Origin: Nostoc sp. UHCC 0702
GTDB lineage: Bacteria; Cyanobacteriota; Cyanobacteriia; Cyanobacteriales; Nostocaceae
Reading direction: 5' to 3'
Assembly: GCA_017164015.1 (NCBI GenBank)
Contig: CP071065.1
Coordinates: forward strand, 2,570,501 to 2,634,500
DNA length: 64,000 nucleotides
Position 1 is the first letter of the stretch. Each line of letters starts with the position of its first letter. A program made the translations under genes and the position numbers. This document shows, one piece after another, positions 43,790-52,064 of the stretch. The notes below the pieces were generated by a model. The model saw only the letters and a list, made by a program, of their open reading frames with translations, did no database searches and was not told where the DNA came from.

Positions 43790-46477
43790 ATGGCATCTCT
43801 ACCTCTTGTAAGCTGTATAATGCCTACTCGGAATCGTCGGCAGTTTGTCAGCCAAGCGATTTGGTACTTTCAGCGTCAGGAATACTCTTTTAAGGAGTTG
43901 ATCGTTGTGGACGATGGCGAAGATGCTATTGCCGATCTAATTGTTGATGATGAACGGATTCGCTATTTGCGGCTAGAGCAACGGCATTCCTTGGGGGCAA
44001 AGCGTAATCTAGCTTGCGAGATGAGTAGGGGTGATTTGATAGCCCACTGGGATGATGACGACTGGATTGCACCACACAGGCTGGGCTTACAGGTTGCCCA
44101 ATTGCTGAATGCTGAAGCTGATGTTTGTGGTATCTGCGAACTGCTGTATTACCACATCAATGCTGGTGAGGCCTGGCTGTACCGCTACGAGGACAACCAT
44201 CGCCCTTGGCTGGCTGGCGGTACTTTGCTTTACCGCCGCTCTATTTGGGCAAATAACCCTTTCTTGACTATTAATGTTGGTGAAGATACAGCTTTTATCT
44301 GGCAATTACCAAAGGCTCGCCTGCATGTAATTCCCGATAATTCCTTTTATATAGGGTTAATCCATTCCCATAATACTGCTGCTAAAAACCTGGCAGATTC
44401 CAGGTGGCAGCGTCGCTCTCTGGGGGAGGTGAGTAGTAAACTTGCACTTGACCGCGATTTTTATGTGCGTTTGCGTAATGGTAAGACTGCTGAAGCTGCT
44501 TTGACAAATCGGCGACCCCCCACAGTCACCGTCAGCGCACCCTTTATGGTGTATGACGGCTACGGCAGCATGGCAGAATATTTAGTTTTGGGTATAGCAC
44601 GAACAGGAATTAATGTCAATATCGTACCCATCAACTTAGATTTAAAAGGCACAACAGCAGAATTTCAAGCGATCGCCCACCGCCGTCAAAATCGAGTCAG
44701 CAGCCCAGTACTCTACTTTTGCTGGCCTCGCCCAGAACTCCAGCAATTCCAAAACATTGACGACTTATTTATCAATACCATGTGGGAAAGTAGCCGATTA
44801 CCCGCAGGCTGGGCAGAACGGCTAAATCAGGCACTGGCGGTGATCGTTCCCAGTAAATTCTTAGTTGATGTTTGTCGCCATAGCGGTGTCACAGTACCCA
44901 TAGAAGTGATTCCTGAAGGTATTGACCCGGATATTTATCATGCTCTTGAGCGTCCAGAACGCCAGGGAATCACCACACTGATTGTAGGCACTTTGGTGAA
45001 ACGCAAACATACCCTAGAAGGTATTGCCGCTTGGAAATTGGCATTTGCAGACGACCCACATGCCAGACTACTAATTAAAGCCCGATTCAACTACGGCAAC
45101 TACACCCCCGATGACCCGCGTATCCAACTAATCCATGATAGTGAGGCTACCCGTGGAATTGCTCACTGGTATCAACAAGCTGATGTCCTCTTGGCATTAG
45201 GTAACGAGGGGTTTGGTTTACCTTTAATTGAAGGTATGGCAACTGGCTTACCAGTCATTGCCCTCAATAGTGAAGGTCAAGCCGATGTCTGCGAAGTAGC
45301 AGGCGAGTTTTTACTGCCAGTCCAGCCAGCTAGCTGGGAAGAAAGTAACGAACCGCCATTTGGCCCTGCCGGTGTGCGGGGCGTTCCCAGTGTGGAAGAA
45401 GTAGCTAATCAACTGCGTTGGGTTGCCAATCATCGGCAACAAGCACTAGCAATGGGGCAAGCAGCCTCTGCATGGGTATTGCAGCATCGCAACATCTGGG
45501 CAAAGGGGCCAGCAGTCTTGGAAGTCATGGAACGTTACAGGCGCGCATCCACACCTTTGCGCTGGGCTGATACATTTTGGGTACCCAGTTGGCAAACAGC
45601 TTGTGGTGTGGCAGAATACACAGCTAGCCTCAGCCTCCAGTTACCAAATGTGCAAGTGACAAAACAAGTACCAAACTGGGCGGGAGTGAGGCTAATTCAC
45701 ATTCAGCATGAAAATAGCCTATTTAATGATAGTGAACTGACTCAGTATCTTCACCAAGCGCGGCAAAACAAAGTTCCCACCATAGTTACAGAACATTCTG
45801 TCAGCTATGAGAAGCGTAGCTGGGAAAAAGATGCCGATGTCCTGGTGTCTCTCACCCAAAAAGGCACCGAGATATTACAACAGCGATCGCCAGGCAAAAA
45901 GGTAGAATATATTCCCCACGGCTGTCCTACTTGGTTTCCCCCCCGCAAAACCACACGCGATCGCGTGATTGCTGCTTGCGGATTCCTCGCACCATACAAA
46001 GGTTTTGCCAAACTACTGGATGTATTGCGAACCTTACCCAACACTGAACTACTTTTGTTCAGTCACGCCAAATCAGAGACAACAAAAGCCCAATGGCAAC
46101 AAGCGATCGCCGGATTACCAGTGCGCTGGGTGAACCAGTTTCTCCCGGCTTGGGAAATTGCCCATCGCCTAGCTAAAGAAGCAGACTTGTTAATCTTCTG
46201 GTACGACGAAGTACCCCACTTTTCTGCTAGTGGTGCCGTGCGAGTCGGGATGGCAACGGGAGTACCAGTACTCACCTCTCCTACCAACTGGTTTTCTGAT
46301 ATCCAACAGGCTACCTACCAGCCTGAAAACTTAATACAAGGAGTAGAGCGACTTTTAGAGGATACACCATTGCGGCAGCAATTGACAGCCGCCGCACAAG
46401 ATTACTGCCACCAACATAGCTGGACTCGAATTGCCGAGTGCCATCTGAATCTCTGGAAAACTCTGGACAAAACTTAG
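43790..46477 (+). CDS. Three-domain glycosyltransferase (GT2 plus two GT4 domains)
   Basis: The 895-residue protein has an N-terminal GT2 domain (VSCIMPTRNRRQFVSQAI, LIVVDDGEDA and HWDDDDW as the DXD metal site, residues ~1-230). A central GT4 domain follows (~255-600; VIPEGIDPDIYH, LIVGTLVKRKHT, GNEGFGLPLIEGMATGLPVIA). The C-terminal GT4-like domain spans ~620-890 (VEYIPHGCPTWF, CGFLAPYKGFAKLLDVL, SASGAVRVGMATGVPVL). It could build a short glycan by consecutive transfers. The sheath gene starts only 10 bp downstream, so this gene may be the first of the CIS operon and might glycosylate CIS or cargo; that is inference. ATG start. Confidence 0.87.
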   Translation: MASLPLVSCIMPTRNRRQFVSQAIWYFQRQEYSFKELIVVDDGEDAIADLIVDDERIRYLRLEQRHSLGAKRNLACEMSRGDLIAHWDDDDWIAPHRLGLQVAQLLNAEADVCGICELLYYHINAGEAWLYRYEDNHRPWLAGGTLLYRRSIWANNPFLTINVGEDTAFIWQLPKARLHVIPDNSFYIGLIHSHNTAAKNLADSRWQRRSLGEVSSKLALDRDFYVRLRNGKTAEAALTNRRPPTVTVSAPFMVYDGYGSMAEYLVLGIARTGINVNIVPINLDLKGTTAEFQAIAHRRQNRVSSPVLYFCWPRPELQQFQNIDDLFINTMWESSRLPAGWAERLNQALAVIVPSKFLVDVCRHSGVTVPIEVIPEGIDPDIYHALERPERQGITTLIVGTLVKRKHTLEGIAAWKLAFADDPHARLLIKARFNYGNYTPDDPRIQLIHDSEATRGIAHWYQQADVLLALGNEGFGLPLIEGMATGLPVIALNSEGQADVCEVAGEFLLPVQPASWEESNEPPFGPAGVRGVPSVEEVANQLRWVANHRQQALAMGQAASAWVLQHRNIWAKGPAVLEVMERYRRASTPLRWADTFWVPSWQTACGVAEYTASLSLQLPNVQVTKQVPNWAGVRLIHIQHENSLFNDSELTQYLHQARQNKVPTIVTEHSVSYEKRSWEKDADVLVSLTQKGTEILQQRSPGKKVEYIPHGCPTWFPPRKTTRDRVIAACGFLAPYKGFAKLLDVLRTLPNTELLLFSHAKSETTKAQWQQAIAGLPVRWVNQFLPAWEIAHRLAKEADLLIFWYDEVPHFSASGAVRVGMATGVPVLTSPTNWFSDIQQATYQPENLIQGVERLLEDTPLRQQLTAAAQDYCHQHSWTRIAECHLNLWKTLDKT

Positions 46478-46487
46478 AGGAGGAATT

Positions 46488-48080
46488 ATGCCCGTTACAC
46501 CTACCTATCCTGGTGTTTACGTTGAGGAAATACCCAGTGGAGTACGTACAATCGTTGGAGTTAGCACCTCAGATACAGCTTTTATAGATTTCTTTTCCCA
46601 AGGCCCCTTGAACCAGGCAGTACGCATTAATAACTATGCTGAATTTGAAAGGGTATTTGGCGGTTTGAATACCAAATCTCCAGCTAGTTATGCCATCCAA
46701 CAATATTACCTCAACGGCGGACAAATTGCCTGGGTGGTGCGAGTGGCTAGTGGGAATCCCGCACCAGCAACCCTACAATTGGTTGGTGGTTCACCTTCAC
46801 AATCTACACTCCAGGTGACAGCAGCCAGTGAGGGTACTTGGGGCAATAGCTTGCAAGTAGGTATAGATTATCAAACACGCGATCGCGTCAAGTTTCCCGA
46901 TGAGTTTAACTTAGTAGTGCGGAGGGTGGCTACAGTTGGAGGACGGCAGCAAGTAGTAGCATCAGAGGTTTATCGCAACCTGAGTGTGAGTAAGACCAGC
47001 CCACGGTATGCCCAAGATGTAGTCAATAACAATTCACAATTGATTAAATTGGAAAATATCGGTTTAGGAGAAATCCCCAGCCCTACCGCTATTGATGTTA
47101 CCAGTGCAGCTGCGATCGCCAACTTGAGTTCTTCAGCATTTACTTCTCTGGGTAGCGATGCAGCACTTCCCACAGCCAGCGATGGCTCTATACCTACAAG
47201 TGCAGAACTGAAAGCAGGCTTAACCGCTCTAGAAAGAATTGACCCCTTTGTCTTCAATATTCTCTGCCTACCAGCAGCAGCTAACCTGACCAACGATTTA
47301 GATTTATCCACCTTGATCAACGATGCGGCGAAATTTTGTGAAGACCATCGTGCCTTTTTAATTGTAGACATTCCTGAATCCAAAAATACCAAACAAAAAG
47401 CAATTCAGTGGGTACAAGACAACAACATCCGTCACCGCAATGCCGCCGTGTATTTTCCTCGGTTAATTATTGCTGATGCCCTTAATGAAAACCGTCCCTT
47501 GAACGTGGGGGCTAGCGGCACCTTAGCAGGAATCTACGCCCGTACAGATGTATCTCGCGGAGTGTGGAAAGCTCCTGCTGGGATAGATGCTACCATCCGG
47601 GGGGCAAATTTAGCAGTTAATCTGAACGACGCTGATAATGGAGACTTAAATCCTTTAGCTATCAACGCCCTGAGAACTTTCCCCATTTACGGCAACGTAG
47701 TTTGGGGCGCACGGACTCTGGAAGGAGCAGATTTGCAAGCCAGCGAATGGAAATATATCCCTGTGCGACGTATAGCGTTGTATATAGAAGAAAGTTTATT
47801 TCGTGGTTTGAAGTGGGTAGTATTTGAGCCAAATGACGAACCTTTATGGGCACAGATTCGCCTGAATGTCGGGGCGTTTATGCAAAACCTGTTTCGTCAA
47901 GGAGCATTCCAGGGCAAATCGCCCCGCGAAGCTTACTTTGTCAAGTGTGACAAAGAAACCACTACCCAAAATGACATCAATCTGGGAATTGTCAATATAG
48001 TTGTTGGCTTTGCCCCACTCAAACCAGCCGAATTTGTGATTCTCAAGCTGCAACAAATAGCCGGTCAACTAGAAACTTAA
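46488..48080 (+). CDS. CIS contractile sheath protein
   Basis: The 530-residue protein is the sheath subunit of a contractile injection system (phage tail-sheath / Afp2-4, Pvc2-4, Cis2 type). N-terminal PTYPGVYVEEIPSGVRTIVGVST and the TAFIDFFSQGP / YAIQQYYLNGGQIAWVVRV strands are the donor-strand region. The C-terminus has the conserved core LYIEESLFRGLKWVVFEPND, FMQNLFRQGAFQG, and VGFAPLKPAEFVILKLQQ. Many subunits assemble around the inner tube and contract to drive it through a membrane. A strong ribosome binding site (AGAGGAGG, 46476-46483) precedes the ATG. Length is usual for eCIS sheaths (about 480-550). Only one sheath gene is seen in the window. Confidence 0.96.
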   Translation: MPVTPTYPGVYVEEIPSGVRTIVGVSTSDTAFIDFFSQGPLNQAVRINNYAEFERVFGGLNTKSPASYAIQQYYLNGGQIAWVVRVASGNPAPATLQLVGGSPSQSTLQVTAASEGTWGNSLQVGIDYQTRDRVKFPDEFNLVVRRVATVGGRQQVVASEVYRNLSVSKTSPRYAQDVVNNNSQLIKLENIGLGEIPSPTAIDVTSAAAIANLSSSAFTSLGSDAALPTASDGSIPTSAELKAGLTALERIDPFVFNILCLPAAANLTNDLDLSTLINDAAKFCEDHRAFLIVDIPESKNTKQKAIQWVQDNNIRHRNAAVYFPRLIIADALNENRPLNVGASGTLAGIYARTDVSRGVWKAPAGIDATIRGANLAVNLNDADNGDLNPLAINALRTFPIYGNVVWGARTLEGADLQASEWKYIPVRRIALYIEESLFRGLKWVVFEPNDEPLWAQIRLNVGAFMQNLFRQGAFQGKSPREAYFVKCDKETTTQNDINLGIVNIVVGFAPLKPAEFVILKLQQIAGQLET

Positions 48081-48113
48081 GGACTTCCAAGTCAGAAAAT
48101 ATCCCACTGTTTA

Positions 48114-48172
48114 TAGTCAATAGTCAATGGTCAATAGTCAATAGTCATCAGTCAATAGTCAATAGTCAACAA
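48114..48172. repeat. AGTCAAT heptads between sheath and tube genes
   Basis: About eight heptads of agtcaat / ggtcaat / agtcatc type fill most of the 137-bp gap. The tube ribosome binding site AAGGAGGT (48203-48210) follows 30 bp later. Confidence 0.85.
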
Positions 48173-48217
48173 CTTCAACCGGGATAACTTTGGAGTTCCC
48201 TTAAGGAGGTAATAGTT

Positions 48218-48742
48218 ATGGCTCAATTTAGTGTCAACGCCTTACGCTTCGACCCATACAAAAACTTTAAGTTTCGTGTCAAGTGGGATGGTCGCTACGT
48301 GGCAGGAATCAGTAAAGTTAGTGCCCTCAAACGCATGACAGAAGTAGTCAAACACCGAGAAGGAGGCGACCCCAGCAGTTCCCGCAAATCTCCCGGACGC
48401 ACAGAGTATGAGGCTGTCACCTTAGAACGAGGCGTCACCCACGATACCGAATTTGAGAAGTGGGCAAACAAAGTTTGGAACTATGGTTCTGGACTAGGTG
48501 CAGAAGTGTCCCTGCAAGACTTTCGCAAAGACATCATCTTAGAAGTTTATAACGAAGCCGGACAATTAGCGATCGCTTACAAACTTTTCCGTTGCTGGGT
48601 ATCTGAATATCAGGCACTTCCCGACTTAGACGCCAACGCCAACGCCGTCGCCATCCAACATATCAAGTTGGAAAACGAAGGTTGGGAACGCGACTATGAA
48701 GTCACAGAACCGAGTGAGCCAACCTTTACGGAGCCTGTTTAG
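48218..48742 (+). CDS. CIS inner tube protein (gp19-like)
   Basis: The 174-residue protein is the inner tube subunit (T4 gp19 / Pvc1, Afp1, Cis1 family). Visible features: FDPYKNFKFRVKWDGRYVAGISKVSAL, KHREGGDPSSSRKSPGRTEYEAVTLERGVTHD, and AIQHIKLENEGWERD. Hexameric rings stack to form the rigid tube that carries cargo through the contracted sheath. An ideal ribosome binding site (AAGGAGGT, 7 bp before ATG) indicates high expression, as expected for the most abundant structural protein. Length fits the family (about 145-175). Confidence 0.96.
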   Translation: MAQFSVNALRFDPYKNFKFRVKWDGRYVAGISKVSALKRMTEVVKHREGGDPSSSRKSPGRTEYEAVTLERGVTHDTEFEKWANKVWNYGSGLGAEVSLQDFRKDIILEVYNEAGQLAIAYKLFRCWVSEYQALPDLDANANAVAIQHIKLENEGWERDYEVTEPSEPTFTEPV

Positions 48743-48753
48743 GGAGCAGGGGA

Positions 48754-49064
48754 GATGAGGGGGATGAGGGGGATGAGGGAGATGAGGGAGATGAGGGGGA
48801 TGAGGGGGATGAGGGAGATGAGGGAGATGAGGGAGATGAGGGGGATGAGGGGGATGAGGAAGAAGTTGGAATAACTTGTTTTTCCCAATCTCCAATTCCC
48901 AATTCCCAATTCCCATTTCCCAATCCCCTTTTTATACCATTTCACTCAATTACTGATACAAATCCTTGCACCCCTGCACCCCTGCTCCTCTGCCCCCCTG
49001 CCCCCTTGCTCCCCTGCCCCCTTGCTCCCCTGCACCCCTGCCCCCTTGCCCCCCTGCTCAAGAG
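48754..49064. repeat. Two tandem arrays: GATGAGGGR 9-mers and C-rich heptads/octads
   Basis: 48754-48852 is 11 copies of a 9-mer gatgagggg/gatgaggga. 48969-49064 is a run of cccctgc / cccttgc-type units. Between them lie ccaattccc heptads (about 48890-48925). Together they fill the 356-bp gap between tube and the next CIS gene; no gene or promoter is seen. Confidence 0.88.
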
Positions 49065-49098
49065 CTGCCTATTTGTATCAACATTGTAAAACAGTATT

Positions 49099-49836
49099 AT
49101 GACTGGTTTATTAGCAGCAGACATCCTCCATATCTGGGAAGTGGGAATCACTAGACATCCTGTAGACCAAGCTTTGCTGATTTTAGCGATCGCTTTTCCC
49201 CAACGTTCGCCCCAGCAATTAGCTTGGCTGAGTGTTGGTCAGCGGGATGAATTGCTGATGGCAGTGCGACAACAGACTTTTGGCTACCAACTCAATAGTG
49301 TAGCCCATTGTCCAGCCTGCAAGCGTCAGCTGGAGTTTTGTCTGGATCTGAGGCAGTTTCTATCCCAAACAGCACAGCCACCTTGGCAGGAAGTCCAGCA
49401 ACTGCACTTAGAAGAATGGCAATTGCAGTTTCGTTTGTGTAATAGTCTGGATTTGGCAGCGATCGCTCATTGCCAAGATGTCAGTACTGCTAGAAATTTG
49501 CTGCTGCAACGTTGCATTATCAAAGCTAGTTACCAGGAAGTTGAGGTAGGAGTGGATAATCTTCCAGATATGATTATTAACGCTTTGGCAAATCGGATGA
49601 CCGAGTGTAACTCCTGTAGTGATATTCAACTCAATCTCACCTGTCCTGATTGCGGACATGATTTCGCCATTATTTTCGACATCTTAGCATTTTTCTGGAT
49701 AGAAATTGCTGCCCAAGCCAAACGCTTGTTGCGAGAAGTTGATGCCTTAGCACGGGTGTATGGCTGGTCAGAGGCAGATATCCTAGCCATGAGTGCCACA
49801 CGACGGCAACTGTATTTGGAGATGGCAACCTCATGA
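49099..49836 (+). CDS. T4-type baseplate/hub assembly chaperone-like protein with zinc ribbons
   Basis: The 245-residue protein has two zinc-ribbon-like half sites, HCPACKRQLEFC (residues ~72-83) and CNSCSDIQLNLTCPDCGHDF (~173-192). The spacing CxxC ... CxxC is typical of structural zinc sites. Its overall pattern (N-terminal IWEVGITRHPVDQALLIL; C-terminal LLREVDALARVYGWSEADILAMSATRRQLYLEM) matches the T4 gp26/gp51-like baseplate hub assembly family in CIS loci; the terminal segment is the most diagnostic. Such chaperones aid baseplate assembly and are not in the final particle. Its stop overlaps an ATGA that could once have started the next gene (see 49837). Confidence 0.8.
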   Translation: MTGLLAADILHIWEVGITRHPVDQALLILAIAFPQRSPQQLAWLSVGQRDELLMAVRQQTFGYQLNSVAHCPACKRQLEFCLDLRQFLSQTAQPPWQEVQQLHLEEWQLQFRLCNSLDLAAIAHCQDVSTARNLLLQRCIIKASYQEVEVGVDNLPDMIINALANRMTECNSCSDIQLNLTCPDCGHDFAIIFDILAFFWIEIAAQAKRLLREVDALARVYGWSEADILAMSATRRQLYLEMATS

Positions 49837-50003
49837 CATCATGTCCGCCCGTTCAGTTATTATTCGCTGCGTCTGTACAGAAACTTAAAACCCCTCTCCC
49901 CTGCCCCCCTGCCCCCCTGCTCCCCCTGCTCCCCTGCCCCCCTGCTCCCCCTGCTCCCCTGCCCCCCTGCTGCATTAATGATAAGTCTTTAACCGGATAT
50001 GAT
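49837..50003. mobile_element. Palindromic element inserted at an ATGA stop/start overlap
   Basis: Bases 49837-50003 start catcatgtccgcccg and end accggatatgat; the ends are inverted relatives of the 147-bp family (atcatgtccg / atcatatccgg). They are flanked by ATGA at 49833-49836 and again at 50004-50007. The interior is a C-rich ccctgctcccc repeat. Removing it joins the upstream stop codon to the MTDFFTRL start as an ATGA overlap like those at three other junctions in this operon. Confidence 0.72.
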
Positions 50004-50777
50004 ATGACAGACTTCTTCACCCGACTGGCACAACGAACTCTGGGAATGGCAACCATCACTAAACCCGCGATCGCTCCTATGTTCGCACCAACTGCCTCCA
50101 GTTCATGGGAAAGTACTTTTTTTGCTGAGCCTGTGGTCAGCGAACAAATTGTTAGCGAACAGCCACAATTGCAAGTATCGAAAGATACTGAATTATTATC
50201 AAAAAATGAACCACAGCCAGATATTGCCTCACCAGCAGAGAATTTGCCCTTACCAACAAAACCTGCTTTACTGACTCCTTTAGTCATGCAAGAGACAATG
50301 CCACTACAGGCATCGATGCAGACTGAGAACCCTATCCAACAGGAAGTCAAGCAAATGCCCGTGCAACCGCTGCCACCGACATTTCATACTTCGCCCCCAA
50401 CCCATAGCACCTCTGTCCCTACTAATGCAGATGTGCAGCTAGAGGAGAGTTTCCCCGTTCTCCAACCAGAACCTGAAATTGTTGCTCAGCCACAAATCCA
50501 GGCAACTGCAACTCAATTGCCAGCCAAGATTACCACCAAACCAATAATTGCACCTGTGTTGGTTTCCCTGCAAGCTCAAGAAATAGCCCAGCGTTCACCT
50601 CAGCCAGAGATATTAGCAACAGAACGCCCAGAACCAGCCCCCACCATCCGAATTCATATTAATCGCGTGGAAGTGCGAGCGGTAAATACCCAGCCCCGGT
50701 CAACCCCAGCGCCGCCATCACGACCTGCACCACGCCTATCACTGGATGACTACCTGCGTAAGCGCAATGGAGGTTAA
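50004..50777 (+). CDS. Pro/Gln-rich CIS-cluster protein, function unknown
   Basis: The 257-residue protein starts MTDFFTRLAQRTLGMATITKP and is otherwise disordered-looking: rich in Pro, Gln, Glu, Thr and Ala (SWESTFFAEPVVSEQIVSEQ; MPVQPLPPTFHTSPPTH). A short amphipathic stretch IRIHINRVEVRAV and the C-terminal PRLSLDDYLRKRNGG are the only conserved-looking parts. The IHINRVEVRA piece resembles a motif often repeated in CIS-locus linker proteins, suggesting a scaffold or adaptor. I start at the ATG at 50004; the frame is open back to 49833, but that part translates a mobile element. No ribosome binding site remains upstream, in keeping with the insertion. Three bp separate it from the next gene. 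Confidence 0.68.
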   Translation: MTDFFTRLAQRTLGMATITKPAIAPMFAPTASSSWESTFFAEPVVSEQIVSEQPQLQVSKDTELLSKNEPQPDIASPAENLPLPTKPALLTPLVMQETMPLQASMQTENPIQQEVKQMPVQPLPPTFHTSPPTHSTSVPTNADVQLEESFPVLQPEPEIVAQPQIQATATQLPAKITTKPIIAPVLVSLQAQEIAQRSPQPEILATERPEPAPTIRIHINRVEVRAVNTQPRSTPAPPSRPAPRLSLDDYLRKRNGG

Positions 50778-50780
50778 AGT

Positions 50781-52064
50781 ATGAGTAATGCTCTGGCGAT
50801 CGCAGCCACAACAGCGGTGTTAAAAAACGTACTTACTGCTGCTGTAGTGCGGGCTAACCTATCTATTTTAGGAGACCCAAATGTCAGTACTGTAGCACCA
50901 GACCGGGTTCCTATGGGTGAACTGGAAACCAGCCGTTTGAATATTTTTATGTATCATGCTACACCTAACACTGGATTGCGGAATGTCGGACTACCCGCCT
51001 ACGACAGCCAAGGCAGACGCATCAGCAACCCTCCACTAGCCATTGACCTGCACTATTTACTCAGTGCCTACGGCAAACCAGATTTTGCTCCTGATATCCT
51101 GCTGGGAGTGGGGATGCAAATTCTATTTGAAATCCCAGTTTTAACCCGCGATGCCATCCGGCGAGTCTTTACCCCACCGATAAACGGATCTCTGTCACCA
51201 GAACTGCAAAAGCTGGCTACCTCCGGAATTGCCGAGCAGGTGGAAGCAATAAAAATTACTCCCCATACCCTCAATAGTGAGGAAATCTTCAAACTTTGGT
51301 CAGCGTTTCAAATTGCTTATCGACCAACAGCCGCCTATCAGGTATCAGTAATTTTAATTGAGTCGCGCCAAAGTGTGACTGAAGCGCTACCAGTGCGGCA
51401 ACCCAAGGTTTACGTGTTGCCGTTCCGACAACCGACAATTGAGGAAGTGATACCGCAAATTCTCACTTATGCTGCCAATGCTAAAATTACACTGCAAGGA
51501 CGCAATTTGCTGGCAGAAAATACCATTATCCGCTTTGGTGCGGGGGGCGAACAAGCGCCTGATGCCGAAAATTATACAGATACTCAACTACAGGTGAATT
51601 TACCCAGCAGCCTGCAAGCGGGAGTCAATACCGTACAGGTGATCCAGCAATTGAACATTGGCGAACCAACTCTACACGAGGGTTTTGCATCAAATGTGGC
51701 AGCTTTTAGCCTGCGGCCGACTTTGCAAAAAACTGTGACTCCTGGAGGTGAAGTATACGATATTACAGTTACTCAAAATGCAATTATTGTGAAACTTAAC
51801 CCACTTGTAGGCAAAGCCCAGCAAGTTGTGCTGCTGCTAAATGAATTTAATCCCCCCACAAACAGAGCAGCCTTAGCTTATAATTTCAAAGCTTCCTTTC
51901 GGGATTTACCAGACCAGCCTGCAACAACTGATACTATTAATATTACTATACAAGGAGTACAGCCGGGCAACTATCTCCTACGAGTCCGCGTAGATGGTGC
52001 AGAAAGTTTGCTAGATCTGGATGCTAACAATCGTCCCATAGCTCCCCAAGTGAGTATTATATGA
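50781..52064 (+). CDS. DUF4255 (Pvc16_N) cap/terminator-type CIS protein with IPT/TIG domains
   Basis: The 427-residue protein begins with a DUF4255/Pvc16_N domain (residues ~1-205; SRLNIFMYHATPNTGLRNVGLP, PLAIDLHYLLSAYGKPD, LKITPHTLNSEEIFKLWSAFQ). In eCIS such proteins cap or terminate the tube/sheath end (Afp16/Pvc16-like). C-terminal to it are immunoglobulin-like beta repeats resembling IPT/TIG folds (LTYAANAKITLQGRNLLAEN; then VYDITVTQNAIIVKL ...). Cyanobacterial versions often carry this beta-rich extension, which may link the distal end to another surface. A GGAGG ribosome binding site at ~9 bp precedes the ATG. Ends in an ATGA overlap with the ATPase gene. Confidence 0.88.
   Translation: MSNALAIAATTAVLKNVLTAAVVRANLSILGDPNVSTVAPDRVPMGELETSRLNIFMYHATPNTGLRNVGLPAYDSQGRRISNPPLAIDLHYLLSAYGKPDFAPDILLGVGMQILFEIPVLTRDAIRRVFTPPINGSLSPELQKLATSGIAEQVEAIKITPHTLNSEEIFKLWSAFQIAYRPTAAYQVSVILIESRQSVTEALPVRQPKVYVLPFRQPTIEEVIPQILTYAANAKITLQGRNLLAENTIIRFGAGGEQAPDAENYTDTQLQVNLPSSLQAGVNTVQVIQQLNIGEPTLHEGFASNVAAFSLRPTLQKTVTPGGEVYDITVTQNAIIVKLNPLVGKAQQVVLLLNEFNPPTNRAALAYNFKASFRDLPDQPATTDTINITIQGVQPGNYLLRVRVDGAESLLDLDANNRPIAPQVSII

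Noticed and set aside
49833..50003. N-terminal extension of the Pro-rich CIS protein
   Set aside because: Encoded by a mobile element with C-rich repeats; MTDFFTRL at 50004 looks like the native start.
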